Positions 13,930-22,717 of a stretch of 35,048 nt of DNA are shown here, piece by piece. The translations under genes were made by a program, and so were the position numbers. The stretch covers positions 1 through 35,048 of the forward strand of contig JAGQSL010000056.1 in the NCBI GenBank assembly GCA_020439525.1, written 5' to 3'. Origin of the DNA: Acidimicrobiales bacterium (GTDB lineage Bacteria > Actinomycetota > Acidimicrobiia > Acidimicrobiales > Iamiaceae). Below the pieces are notes generated by a model, which saw only the letters and a list, made by a program, of their open reading frames with translations, was not told where the DNA came from and searched no databases. How positions within the stretch are numbered: the first letter of the stretch is position 1; each line of letters begins with the position of its first letter.

Positions 13930-16900
13930 TCAGTCCGCCCTGGCCCGGCGGGCGGCCAGCTCGGCGCGAGACGAGATGTCGAGCTTGGCGAAGACGTGGC
14001 TCAGGTGGGTCTTGACCGTGCTCCGGCTCATGAAGAGCCGCTCGGCGATCTGCGGGTTGGTCAACCCGTCGACGACGGCGTCGGCCACCTCGAGCTCGGT
14101 CGGCGTGAGGCTGGCCCAGCCCGTGGCGGGCCGCAGCCGCGGACCGCGGGACCGGAGCGCCTGGGCCACCGCGTGGCGCAGGTCGAGGCGTTCGGCCTCG
14201 GCTCCTCCGGCAGCCAGCGCCTCGGCATCCGTCGCGGCGGTCACCGCCTCCTGGCGCCAGGCCGCCTCGTGCGCGGAGATCGCCCAGCCCTGCTGCTCGC
14301 GCACGGCATCGGTCGCCGCCAGGAGCCGGCCGGCGGTCCGGTCGTCACCGCCGGCGGCGCAGGCCCACGCCAGGACCACGAGGGCCTGGGCGAGGTGGAT
14401 GTCGTAGGGCTCGTCCTGCCATCGCTCCAGCACGCGCCGGCAGGCCCCGGCGGCGGGGCCGGGATCGCCGCGCTGGAGGTCGGCGACGGCACCGAAGAGC
14501 TCGGCGAGGCCGGCGTACAGCGGCGTCTGCAGCTGCGCGGCCTGCTCGGCGAGCCGCTGGATCGTGGTTCGGACGGTGGGGTCTCGGCGCTGCAGCTGAC
14601 CCACGGCGCAGAGCTCGAGCGTCAGCGCGACGGCGGTGTGGACCATCCCCTCCGCGAGGGGGTCGAGCCAGGGCTCGAGGGCGTCGGGCGCGTCCCAGGC
14701 CCCGCGCCAGAGCGCCAGCTCGACGGCCGTGGCCGCCATCATCCACTGCACGATCGGCCCGCCGCCGCGACGGTCCAGGTCCTCTGCGCATCGGGCGAGC
14801 GCGCCCTCCGCCTCGTCGAGCGCCCCCTCCCGGCACTGCGACAGCGCGACCACCCGGGCTGCCCACGCGATGGTGACGAGGTCGCCGGACGCCTGGGCGG
14901 TCGACCGCGCCGCCATCGCCCGCTCGAGCGCGCCGCTGGCCCCCCGGCGGAGGTCGATCACCGCGATGCCGTTGTGGTGCCACGCGGCGAAGAAGGGGTT
15001 GTCGTCGGCCAGCCCCAGCTCGCAGGCCCGCTCCAGCCACACCTCGGCCTCACGGAACCGGTCGGCGAGGAGGTAGGAGTAGCCGATCTTCTGGGTGATC
15101 TCGACGGTGGCCCAGCGGTCGCCCGCCTGCCGGGCGAGGTCGAGGCCCTCCTCGAGCGCCGGGATCGTGCCGATCGGGTCGACGAACTGGAGGGCGTCGG
15201 AGCGGAGGTCGATGGCCCGCGCCTCGATGCCCGGGTCACCGGCCGCCCGGGCGGCGACGATGGCGGCGTCGGCGAGCGCCGTGGACCGGACGAGGTCGCC
15301 GAAGTAGTAGACGACGTAGCCACGTCCCCACAGCAGTCGGGGGAGGAGCGCCCCGGCGTCGGGACCGAGCCGCTCGGCCGCGAGGGCGAGCCACTCATCG
15401 GCGTCGGCGTAGTGGGCGGTCTGCACCCAGTAGAGCGTGAGGTCGGAGGCGAGGCGCGCGAGCGGCATCGGCTCGGGTCGGCTCGCGGCGTGGACGAGCG
15501 CGGCGCGGAGGTTGTCGTGCTCGACCGCGAGCCGGGGGCGCTCGGCGAGCTGGGCGCCGGTCTCGAGGTGCGGGGCCACCGCGGCCGCGAGCGCGGCGTA
15601 GTGGGCCAGGTGCCGGTCGGCGACGTCGGTCCTCTCGTCGCTCTCCTCCAAGCGGGCGAGGGAGAACTGCTTGATGGTCTCGAGCATCCGGTACCGGGGC
15701 TCAGCGCCCTCGTCGTCGAGCAGCACCAGCGACCGGTCGACCAGGTTGGTCAGGTGGTCGAGGACGGCGTAGGGGTCGAGCGGTTCGAAGGCGGCGACCG
15801 CCTCCGCCGCGTCGAGGGTGAACCCCCCGCAGAACAGGGCCAGCCGCCGAAGCAGCGTCCGCTCCTGCTCGTCGAGGAGCTGGTGGCTCCACTCGACCGA
15901 GGCGAGGAGCGTCTGCTGGCGGGGGAGCAGGGTCGCGCTCCCACCGCGCAGGAGGCGGAACCGATCGTCGAGCCCTTCGGCGATGCGCTCCACCGGGAGG
16001 CTGCGCACCCGGGCGGCCGCGAGCTCGATCGCCAGCGGGATGCCGTCGAGGCGGGAGCAGATGCCGGCGACGGACGCGGCGTTCTCGTTCGTCACCGCGA
16101 AGTTCGGTCGTGCCCGCACCGCCCGGTCGACGAAGAGGCGGACCGAGTCGTACTGGTCGAGCGAGTCCAGGTCAGCGGCATCGTCGGGCCCCGGAGCGCC
16201 GAGCGACGGCACCCGCCACGTCACCTCGCCCGGAAGGTTCAGGGGTTGGCGGCTCGTCGCCACGATCTGGAGGGGTGGACACGAGCGCAGGAGGGCGCCG
16301 ATCACCTCGGCGGCGTCGTCCAGCAGGTGCTCGCAGTTGTCGACCACGAGGAGGGCCCGCGCATCTCGCAGCCGCTCGACCACCAGGTCGAGGAGCGACT
16401 GCTCGGCGCTGCCGTGCACCCGCAGGACGTCGGCCAGCGTGCCGAGGACCGAGCTCGTCTCGCCGAGGGGAGCGAGCTCGACGTACCAGACGCCGTCGCG
16501 GTGGCGCTCGACGCGGTCGGCGGCGGCCTGGAGCGCGAGGCGGGTCTTGCCGCAGCCGCCCGAACCGGTGAGCGTGAGGAGTCGGACGTCGTCGAGGAGC
16601 GCGTGCAGCTGGGCCAGCTCGGCCTCCCGTCCGATGAAGGGCGTGAGCTGCGTGGGCAGGTTGTTGCCCACCACGTCGAGGCCGCGGAGGGGAGGGAAGT
16701 CCCGCCGCAGCGCCGGGTGGGCGAGCTGGAAGACCTGCTCGGGGCGCTCCAGGTTGCGGAGCCGGTAGGAGCCGAGGTCGATCCACGTCGCCTCGGGGGG
16801 GAGCAGGTCGGCCACGAGATCGACGCAGGCTCGTGAGGCGATGACCTGGGAGCCGTGGGCCAGCGCTCGGAGGCGGGCGGTCCGGATGATGGTCTCGCCG

Positions 16901-17313
16901 GCGTAGTTGCCCTCGTCGCGCAGGCGCGCCTCACCCGTGTGCAGCGCCATCCGCACCTCGATGTCGATCCCGTCCGGCCACGGCTCCTCGGCCAGCGCCC
17001 GCTGGGCATCGAGGGCGGCTCGGACCGCATCGGATCCCCGGGCGAAGGCGGCGACCACGCTGTCGCCCTCCCCCTGCTCCACCGGGCAGACGCCGTCGTG
17101 GTCGGAGATGGCGGCGTGGAGCAGGGCGTAGTGGCGGGCGATGACCGTGGTCATCTCCTCGGGGTGGGCCTCCCACTGCTCGGTGGACCCCGCCACGTCG
17201 GTGAGGAGGAAGGTGACGACGCCGGCCGGCAGCTGGGCACGTGTGGTCTCGACCATGGCTCGCCTCGGGTCGCTCGACTCCCCGGGCGAGTCTGGCAGGT
17301 GGGGTGACGTCAT
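13930..17313 (-). CDS. Large regulator: class III cyclase-like domain + STAND ATPase + TPR-like region + LuxR HTH
   Basis: An 1127-residue protein from ATG 17313, which overlaps the upstream RidA-like stop (ATGA); Met20 is an alternative start. Residues ~30-195 are a cyclase homology domain with metal aspartates Asp39 (LLTDVAGSTEQWE) and Asp84 (EQGEGDSVVAAF). The Lys position is Gln80, and the usual Asn of the VNxAARL motif is Ile (GETIIRTARLRAL), so catalysis is doubtful. An ATPase of the STAND type follows, with Walker A GSGGCGKT and Walker B ALLVVDNCEH. About 500 residues of helical repeats come next. The C-terminus is a LuxR helix-turn-helix (LTPTELEVADAVVDGLTNPQ...SRSTVKTHLSHVFAKL). It is probably a ligand- or partner-gated transcription regulator. 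Confidence 0.92.
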   Translation of the reverse strand: MTSPHLPDSPGESSDPRRAMVETTRAQLPAGVVTFLLTDVAGSTEQWEAHPEEMTTVIARHYALLHAAISDHDGVCPVEQGEGDSVVAAFARGSDAVRAALDAQRALAEEPWPDGIDIEVRMALHTGEARLRDEGNYAGETIIRTARLRALAHGSQVIASRACVDLVADLLPPEATWIDLGSYRLRNLERPEQVFQLAHPALRRDFPPLRGLDVVGNNLPTQLTPFIGREAELAQLHALLDDVRLLTLTGSGGCGKTRLALQAAADRVERHRDGVWYVELAPLGETSSVLGTLADVLRVHGSAEQSLLDLVVERLRDARALLVVDNCEHLLDDAAEVIGALLRSCPPLQIVATSRQPLNLPGEVTWRVPSLGAPGPDDAADLDSLDQYDSVRLFVDRAVRARPNFAVTNENAASVAGICSRLDGIPLAIELAAARVRSLPVERIAEGLDDRFRLLRGGSATLLPRQQTLLASVEWSHQLLDEQERTLLRRLALFCGGFTLDAAEAVAAFEPLDPYAVLDHLTNLVDRSLVLLDDEGAEPRYRMLETIKQFSLARLEESDERTDVADRHLAHYAALAAAVAPHLETGAQLAERPRLAVEHDNLRAALVHAASRPEPMPLARLASDLTLYWVQTAHYADADEWLALAAERLGPDAGALLPRLLWGRGYVVYYFGDLVRSTALADAAIVAARAAGDPGIEARAIDLRSDALQFVDPIGTIPALEEGLDLARQAGDRWATVEITQKIGYSYLLADRFREAEVWLERACELGLADDNPFFAAWHHNGIAVIDLRRGASGALERAMAARSTAQASGDLVTIAWAARVVALSQCREGALDEAEGALARCAEDLDRRGGGPIVQWMMAATAVELALWRGAWDAPDALEPWLDPLAEGMVHTAVALTLELCAVGQLQRRDPTVRTTIQRLAEQAAQLQTPLYAGLAELFGAVADLQRGDPGPAAGACRRVLERWQDEPYDIHLAQALVVLAWACAAGGDDRTAGRLLAATDAVREQQGWAISAHEAAWRQEAVTAATDAEALAAGGAEAERLDLRHAVAQALRSRGPRLRPATGWASLTPTELEVADAVVDGLTNPQIAERLFMSRSTVKTHLSHVFAKLDISSRAELAARRARAD

Positions 17314-17720
17314 GGCGCGGCCTCGGGGAGGGCGGCCACGGCATCGACCTCGATGCGCTGGCCCTCGTGGAAGAGGGCCTGCACCCCGAGCAGCGTGCAG
17401 GCGTTCGGCACGAGGTCTCCGAACGCGCGCAGCGCGCCGGCGACGACGGCGTCGAGGTCATGGGGCCGGTAGTCCGCCACGTAGATGACCGTGCGCACGA
17501 CCTCGGCGGGCCCGGCGCCGACGGCCGCGAGGGCATGGCCCAGGTTCGAGAACGCGGCGGCGGCCTGGGCCTCGAGGTCGTCGCCCCCGACGAGTGCGCC
17601 GGTCCGGTCGACGGGGGCCTGGCCGGCGACGTGCACGGTCCGGAGGCCCTCGCTGATGACGACGTGGGCGACACCCGGCAGCTCGGGCAGATCGGGTGGG
17701 TTGATCCGGGTGATCGTCAT
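17310..17720 (-). CDS. RidA/YjgF family protein
   Basis: A 136-residue protein from ATG 17720, the usual family length. Conserved features include HVAGQAPVDRTGALVG, a stretch reading QAAAAFSNLGHALAAVGAGP, VRTVIYVADY and the C-terminal RIEVDAVAALP. RidA enzymes hydrolyse reactive enamines and imines, using an Arg in the motif ahead of the last strands (Arg105 of the E. coli protein). Here the corresponding stretch reads PNACTLLGVQAL, with Cys where that Arg should be. It may therefore belong to a Rid subfamily without deaminase activity. It is coupled by a 4 bp overlap to the large LuxR-type regulator, which suggests a sensory or protective partner role. Confidence 0.88.
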   Translation of the reverse strand: MTITRINPPDLPELPGVAHVVISEGLRTVHVAGQAPVDRTGALVGGDDLEAQAAAAFSNLGHALAAVGAGPAEVVRTVIYVADYRPHDLDAVVAGALRAFGDLVPNACTLLGVQALFHEGQRIEVDAVAALPEAAP

Positions 17721-18036
17721 GGTCGGATCATCCGGGTGGCGCCGGCCGAGAACATCGGCCAGGTGGCCATCCGCCGCCCCACGCTGGGCCAGGTGACGAT
17801 GAGTCGCCCTAGGGGCGGGCTCCTGTCCTCGGGTCCGTTGCCGCGGTCCCGATGGATGGCCATCCATCTGTGCGGCCCACCTGAGGGTCCCCAGGTCACG
17901 GCCTCGCAACGGACTGCCTCGTCGTTGCCTCATCGTGCGGCAGGACGGGCTGGAACGTAAGACGAGATCGGCCTGCAACTCGTCGGGACGGATGTGCTCC
18001 CGATCGCTGCCCTGGCCCATCCTCTGCCATCCTCCG
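17721..18036. other. Non-coding stretch with the rnpB fragment, between RidA-like and lipoprotein genes
   Basis: This 316 bp region lies between two divergent genes. Its centre (17793-17891) is a copy of the 3' end of the RNase P RNA gene. The flanks must hold promoters for the RidA-LuxR operon (leftward) and the lipoprotein gene (rightward), but no clear -10/-35 pair was found. Short open frames crossing it reproduce the rnpB sequence and are not credible proteins. Confidence 0.6.
17793..17891 (-). repeat. Displaced 99 bp fragment of the rnpB 3' end (att-like direct repeat)
   Basis: Positions 17793-17891 align without gaps to 19297-19395, the 3' end of intact rnpB, with about 7 mismatches in 99. 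Six fall within positions 15-30 of the repeat, where the conserved CR V region lies; the next 67 bases have a single mismatch. Homology stops exactly at the outer end of helix P1. Both copies have the same orientation and lie 1504 bp apart, enclosing a lipoprotein gene. The arrangement resembles attL/attR left by an element that inserted at an RNA-gene 3' end. A plain segmental duplication is the alternative. Confidence 0.85.
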
Positions 18037-18939
18037 ATGAGTTCTCGGTGGCGGTTGGCCGGGTGTGCTGTTGCGGTCCTTCTCTTGGCGGGTTGCAGCA
18101 CCACCGGAGGCGACTCCCGGGATGGTCAGCAGCCGACAGGTTCCACCACAACGACGGCCCCGAAGGTGGATCGAGGGCTGATCGCGTTCGAACAGGGCGT
18201 GTTCGGTGAGGACGAGCGCCTGGTGTTCTTCGACCCGGCGACGGAGAAGGTCACGCCGGTACCCGGCGGGGAGCGTGGCTACTACGCCCGCTTCTCGGAG
18301 GACGGTTCGATGCTTGTCTGGTCTCGCCTGCGGGAGGACAGGGAGGGCACGGATGGGGTGATGGTCCATGACCTTCGGACCGGCAAGACGCGCAAGATCC
18401 AAGAGGAGGGTGGCGGGTGTCCAGCGTTCGCTCCCGATGGGCGCTCAGTGGTCACCAGTTCGGCCGAGCGCATCGACCTGGACTCCGGGAAGATCGACCC
18501 GCTTCCGGGTCCCAAGGAAGGGTGCCGCATCGAGCTTGAGGACGGCCGATTCCTCTACACCCACCATGACGACAAGATTCAGCTCATCGACGGCGACAAG
18601 ATCGGGACCATCTACCGAGCGCCTGGATGCCGTCTCGACACGGCCTCGATCTCGCATGAGGGCTCCAACGTGGCGTTCATCCGGCGGTGCAAGGCGACGG
18701 ATGACTTTGGCGTGACGGTGATGGGGATCGATGGGTCGAAGCCGCAGTCGGCGGTCAAGGGCAACTGCTACGGGACGGGCTGGTCACCAGATGGGAAGTC
18801 CATGGTCTCTGCTTGCGTCGACGCAGGTGAGACAGCCGCGTCGCTCTGGGTCTTCGATCTGGCCGGGAGTGCCCAGCCTGAGAAGGTCCAGCCCAGCCCG
18901 GTGAACACTCCGACGTGGGGGACAAGGGCTCCAGACTGA
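18037..18939 (+). CDS. Lipoprotein with beta-propeller-like (WD40/TolB-type) repeats
   Basis: A 300-residue protein from ATG 18037. The signal peptide MSSRWRLAGCAVAVLLLAGC ends in a clear lipobox (LAGC, Cys20), followed by a Ser/Thr-rich linker. The mature part contains repeated short motifs of the TolB/WD40 kind: ARFSEDGSMLVWS, PAFAPDGRSVVTS, ASISHEGSNVAFI and TGWSPDGKSMVSA. A periplasm-facing beta-propeller anchored to the membrane is likely; the ligand is unknown. Base composition is visibly less GC-rich than in neighbouring genes, with more A/T-ending codons. The gene lies between the rnpB fragment and intact rnpB, so it may have been acquired horizontally. The frame is open further upstream, but the signal peptide fixes the start. 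Confidence 0.86.
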   Translation: MSSRWRLAGCAVAVLLLAGCSTTGGDSRDGQQPTGSTTTTAPKVDRGLIAFEQGVFGEDERLVFFDPATEKVTPVPGGERGYYARFSEDGSMLVWSRLREDREGTDGVMVHDLRTGKTRKIQEEGGGCPAFAPDGRSVVTSSAERIDLDSGKIDPLPGPKEGCRIELEDGRFLYTHHDDKIQLIDGDKIGTIYRAPGCRLDTASISHEGSNVAFIRRCKATDDFGVTVMGIDGSKPQSAVKGNCYGTGWSPDGKSMVSACVDAGETAASLWVFDLAGSAQPEKVQPSPVNTPTWGTRAPD

Positions 18940-19296
18940 AAGACGCCGGCTGATCACGCCTGGCGCTCACTGCACGGTGCTGGTCGCCGCAGTCGGCCCA
19001 TCGGTCGGTGCGGTGTGCTGGCCCTTGCGGCGCTCTCGGTATCGCCGCTTCGCCTCGCGATTGCGGGCCTCGGTCCCTCGGTCTCAGGGGCTCGGCCATG
19101 GGTGAACGCCCACGCAGCCCGCTGGGCCCTCACCGTTGCGCCGGAGATCGTGGGAACTCGGCGGCGTGCGCCACGTTGCGGGCCTGGGTGGTGGCCGGAA
19201 CCAGGTGAACGGAACTCCTGAGTCGCTGGGCGGTGGAGCTCTGCCACCGGGAGGATTTGGGGTCTGACCAGGGCTTTCGCTGTGGTTTGACGGCGG
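18940..19296. other. Gene-free stretch between lipoprotein gene and rnpB, with a possible coding relic
   Basis: No credible gene is seen in 357 bp. On the minus strand a short frame between stops at 19084-19086 and 18967-18969 encodes about 38 residues with the basic stretch EARNREAKRRYRERRKG but has no start codon. It could be the tail of a decayed gene; the family cannot be identified. No terminator-like hairpin with a T-run was seen after either flanking gene. Confidence 0.45.
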
Positions 19297-19683
<387 letters not shown>

Positions 19684-19696
19684 GATCAGCATGCCA

Positions 19697-19716
19697 GGCG
19701 CGGCCGGGGCCGCGCC
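19697..19716 (-). terminator. Hairpin after the ferritin-like lipoprotein gene
   Basis: A perfect inverted repeat with 9 bp arms and a 2 bp loop (GGCGCGGCC-CC-GGCCGCGCC on the minus strand) begins 10 bp after the stop of the gene ending at 19727 and lies 13 bp before the 5' end of rnpB. There is no T-run, as is common in high-GC actinobacteria. It probably separates the ferritin-like transcript from rnpB. Confidence 0.55.
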
Positions 19717-19726
19717 GAGGCGAGCG

Positions 19727-20437
19727 TCAGCTGCCGCCGTCGCCCTCGGCCTCGGCGTCGCTCACCAGCTTGGCGTTGTTGCTCACGGCGTCGGTCGACG
19801 GGTAGAGCGCCGAGGTGGGCACGGCGCCGTCGCCGCCGTTGGAGAGCAGGGCGGCGCGGCGGGCGGCGCCGGCGGCGATGGCCGCCCAGCGGCCCCGCCA
19901 CTCCGTGGTGGTGGCGTCGGAGACGACCTGCGTGTACGAGGCGGCGAGCGTGCTCTCGAGCTTGCCCATCAGGCTGAGGATGGCGCCATCGGAGGTCATC
20001 TGGTCGGCGACCGGGTCGATCACGTTGGTCTGGACCCACTCGTTGGGGTCGGTGACCTTCTGGTCGGCGCCGTCGACCGCACCGTTGAACGTGTCGGCGA
20101 GCTCGGTGTGCTCGCCGGCGATGCGCTCGGCCTGGGCCGACAGCTCGGCGTCGGTGAGCTTCGGGCCGTAGGTGGTGTAGGCGGCGGCCACCACCAGCTC
20201 GAGCGAGGCGGCGGTGCGCAGGTTCTGCTGCTCGGTGGCCAGCTCGACCTCGGACGGCTCGCCCAGGGGCACCGTGGGGGTGACCAGGGTGGTGGTGGGG
20301 TCGACGCCGGACTGGCCGGACTTGCTGTTGTCCTTGGTGCCGCAGGCGGCGAGGAAGGCGGTGGCGGCGGCGCCGACGGTGCCGGTGAGCAGCAGCTGGC
20401 GGCGGGAGGTGCTGGCGTCGCGGTCGGTGGGGGTCAT
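19727..20437 (-). CDS. Tat-type lipoprotein with ferritin-like fold
   Basis: A 236-residue protein from ATG 20437, preceded by an AGGAG Shine-Dalgarno. The N-terminus SRRQLLLTGTVGAAATAFLA then AC has a twin-arginine and a lipobox (LAAC, Cys32). The mature domain is helical: SLELVVAAAYTTYG, ERIAGEHTELADTFN, then further helices LESTLAASYTQVVSD and RWAAIAAGAARRAALL. These carry the Glu and Glu-x-His spacing of ferritin-like (DUF4439-type) four-helix bundles, where such residues can bind iron. Metal binding is inferred; the family resemblance is moderate. It follows a second exported ferritin-like gene by 25 bp, so both are likely co-expressed and sit at the outer face of the membrane. Confidence 0.8.
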   Translation of the reverse strand: MTPTDRDASTSRRQLLLTGTVGAAATAFLAACGTKDNSKSGQSGVDPTTTLVTPTVPLGEPSEVELATEQQNLRTAASLELVVAAAYTTYGPKLTDAELSAQAERIAGEHTELADTFNGAVDGADQKVTDPNEWVQTNVIDPVADQMTSDGAILSLMGKLESTLAASYTQVVSDATTTEWRGRWAAIAAGAARRAALLSNGGDGAVPTSALYPSTDAVSNNAKLVSDAEAEGDGGS

Positions 20438-20462
20438 CGTGGTGCTCCTGTGCGTCCGGCGC

Positions 20463-21146
20463 TCAGTTGGCCGCGGTCGTGGTCGTCTCGCCGGTGCTGT
20501 CGCCCGCATCGGGGGCGTCGCTCAGCGGGATCCCGCCCTCGTCGCTCGCCTCGGCGGGGGTGAGCTCCTCGAAGGTCGCGCCGCTGTCGATGCCGAGCAG
20601 GGCGGCCTGCTGCGACTCGGTGGCCACGACCTGGGCCACGGTGCGGCCGGTGATGGGGTCGCGCAGCAGGGGCACGGCCGAGAGGTGGGTGGCGGCGAGC
20701 GTCTCCTCGAGGCCGGCCAGCACGCCGAGCACGGCCTCCTGGCTGCCGGCACCGCCGATGGAGCCGGTGAGCTGCTCGACCAGGTCGGCATCGGCCCGGG
20801 GGGCCGGGTCCTCGTCGCCCAGCAGCGTGGTGAGGGTGTCGGCCGTGGCCTGGTGGTTCATCTGGAACTGGCGGGCCCGGTCGGTCCAGGTGGCGTCGAG
20901 CTGCCCGCTCCGCAGCGCCAGGAGGTAGGCCTGGACGGCGGCGAGCTCGTAGGGCGTGGCGAACGAGGCGAAGGCCGCGTCGGTCAGCTCCGAGTCGCCG
21001 GCCTGGGCGCCGGCCCACGGCGCGGCCCCCAGCGTCGGGGCGACCACCGCACCCGCCGTGACCAGGGCACCGATGCCCGCGGTGCGGGCCAGGAAGGTCC
21101 GGCGGGTGGTGCCTGCAGTCGGTTGCGTCGACCGGTCGATCGGCAC
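20463..21146 (-). CDS. Tat-exported ferritin-like domain protein
   Basis: A 227-residue protein from GTG 21146, chosen for the strong AGGAGG Shine-Dalgarno eight bases upstream. The N-terminus has a Tat signal (TTRRTFLARTAGIGALVTAG) and probable cleavage after AGAQA. The mature part resembles ferritin-like proteins: a first helix with FATPYELAAVQAYLLALRSG, a second with ARQFQMNHQATADTLTTLL, and later helices with LAGLEETLAATHLSAV and VAQVVATESQQAALL. Glu and His residues are placed as expected for a di-metal site, though this is not proven. The C-terminus is a Ser/Thr-rich tail ending TTTTAAN. It is the first gene of a two-gene operon with the ferritin-like lipoprotein. Confidence 0.82.
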   Translation of the reverse strand: MPIDRSTQPTAGTTRRTFLARTAGIGALVTAGAVVAPTLGAAPWAGAQAGDSELTDAAFASFATPYELAAVQAYLLALRSGQLDATWTDRARQFQMNHQATADTLTTLLGDEDPAPRADADLVEQLTGSIGGAGSQEAVLGVLAGLEETLAATHLSAVPLLRDPITGRTVAQVVATESQQAALLGIDSGATFEELTPAEASDEGGIPLSDAPDAGDSTGETTTTAAN

Positions 21147-21202
21147 GCGGGTTCCTCCTGTGGGATGACGGTTTCGGGGGCGCGGCGGGCGCCGAGGTGG
21201 GT

Positions 21203-21251
21203 GGCACCGAGGGTGCCCGGGGGCAAGCATGCTCAGCGCGACGGGGTCGCG
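21203..21251 (-). promoter_or_regulatory. Two small hairpins between the FGGY kinase and the ferritin-like operon
   Basis: A perfect 6 bp inverted repeat with a 3 bp loop (GGCACC-N3-GGTGCC, 21203-21217) lies in the probable leader of the ferritin-like operon. A second one (CGCGAC-N3-GTCGCG, 21237-21251) lies nearer the kinase stop at 21278 and could end the kinase transcript. A TTGGAC hexamer (minus strand) is present but no well-spaced -10 is clear. Confidence 0.3.
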
Positions 21252-21277
21252 TCCAAGCGAGCGAGGCGGCGCCGAGG

Positions 21278-22717
21278 TTAGAACGAGATGGCCGACAGGT
21301 CGGGGAACCACCGTCGGGCCCGTTCGAGGGTGTCGGCCCAGCGCTCGCGGTCGAACGAGCCCACCGGCTCCACCACCGTGGCGGGCGCCCAGGTGGCGGC
21401 GATCTCGTCGTCGCCCGACCAGGCGCCCACGGCGAGGCCGGCGGCGAAGGCGGCCCCGAGCGTGGTGGCCTCGCGCTCGGGTGACACCTCGATGCGGCGC
21501 TGGGTGGCATCGGCGAGGGCCTGCAGGAACGTCGGGTTCGCGGTCATGCCGCCGTCGACGCGCAGGGCCCCCAGGTGGGCGCCGCTGTCGGCCTCGGCCG
21601 CCTCCACCAGGTCGGCGGCGCGCTGGGCGACGCCTTCGAGCACGGCGCGCACGATCTGGGGCCGGCCGCTGCCGCGGGTGATGCCGAGCAGCGCGCCGCG
21701 CGCGCCGTAGTCCCACACGGGGGCGCCGAGCCCGAGCAGGGCCGGCACGTAGGCCACCCCGTCGCTCGATGCGCACTGCTGGGCCACCTCGTGGGAGTGC
21801 GCGGCGGAGTCGATGATGCCGAGGTCGTCGCGCAGCCACTCCACGTTGGTGCCCGCGGCGAGCATCACCGCTTCGAGTCCCCAGCGGCGCTCGCCACCCA
21901 CGCCGCGGGCGACGATCGGGAACGTGCCGCCGCTGCCCTGGGTGGCGAACGCGGGGCGCTCGTCGAGGCAGACGTCGAGCATGCCGCCCGTGCCGAAGGT
22001 GATCTTGGCCTGGCCGTGGCGGACGCAGCCCTGGCCGAGCAGCGACGCCTGCTGGTCGCCGAGGATGCCGGCGATGGGGGGCGATCCGGGCAGGGCGGTG
22101 GCCTCGCCGACGACACCGATCGAGTCGACCACCGCGGGCAGCGAGCCCTCGGGCAGCTTCAGCACCTCGAGGGCCCGGTCGTGCCACGCCGACTGGTCGT
22201 CGCTGCGCAGGCCGTAGAGGGCAGCGTTGGTGGCGTCCGTGACGTGCACCGCGCCCTGCGAGAGCGTCCACGCGACCCAGGAGTCGACCGTGCCGATGCA
22301 CAGGTCGCGGCGGCGGTCGGGGTCGGCCTCGTTCCAGAGGTGGGCCGCCTTGGTGGCGAGCAGGTTCGGCGCCAGGCGCAGCCCCTCGCCGGCGAGCATC
22401 AGGCAGTCGATGACCGTGCGGAGGTCCTGCCAGCCCAGCCCGGGGCCGACGGGCTCGCCGGTGGCCCGGTCCCACACGACCGTGGACGCCCGCTGGTTGG
22501 CGATGCCCACGGCGTCGACCGTGCCGGCGTCGGCCGCCGCGGCGCGCGCCACCTCGAGCACGGCGGCCGCCATGCCGGCGGCGTCGAACTCGACCATGCC
22601 GGGGGCGGGCGACGACGGCAGCACCTCGCGGTGGTGCGACGACGTCACGCCCTCCTCGGGGGTGACCACCGCGGCGCGCACCCCGCTGGTGCCCACGTCG
22701 ACGACGAGCAGCTTCAC
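21278..22717 (-). CDS. FGGY-family carbohydrate kinase, glycerol kinase-like
   Basis: A 479-residue protein from GTG 22717 with GGAGGGATC upstream, overlapping the previous stop by GTGA. The N-terminal phosphate-binding motif VVDVGTSGVRAAVV, the IANQRASTVVWDRATGEPV segment, GILGDQQASLLGQG and PALLGLGAPVWDYGARGALL with its following ATP-site residues all match the glycerol kinase branch. E. coli glycerol kinase binds glycerol with Arg83 and Glu84 (NQRETT) and Asp245 (GDQQ). Here the Asp is kept, but the Glu is Ala (NQRAST). The substrate may be glycerol or a related polyol. It is the last gene after a small membrane protein and an AGPS-like flavoprotein. The product, if glycerol 3-phosphate, would feed GlpD (30186). 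Confidence 0.88.
   Translation of the reverse strand: MKLLVVDVGTSGVRAAVVTPEEGVTSSHHREVLPSSPAPGMVEFDAAGMAAAVLEVARAAAADAGTVDAVGIANQRASTVVWDRATGEPVGPGLGWQDLRTVIDCLMLAGEGLRLAPNLLATKAAHLWNEADPDRRRDLCIGTVDSWVAWTLSQGAVHVTDATNAALYGLRSDDQSAWHDRALEVLKLPEGSLPAVVDSIGVVGEATALPGSPPIAGILGDQQASLLGQGCVRHGQAKITFGTGGMLDVCLDERPAFATQGSGGTFPIVARGVGGERRWGLEAVMLAAGTNVEWLRDDLGIIDSAAHSHEVAQQCASSDGVAYVPALLGLGAPVWDYGARGALLGITRGSGRPQIVRAVLEGVAQRAADLVEAAEADSGAHLGALRVDGGMTANPTFLQALADATQRRIEVSPEREATTLGAAFAAGLAVGAWSGDDEIAATWAPATVVEPVGSFDRERWADTLERARRWFPDLSAISF

Noticed and set aside
13996-16836. Long plus-strand open frame opposite the large LuxR regulator
   Set aside because: The minus-strand protein has Walker, cyclase and LuxR motifs; the plus frame shows no domain and is a composition shadow.
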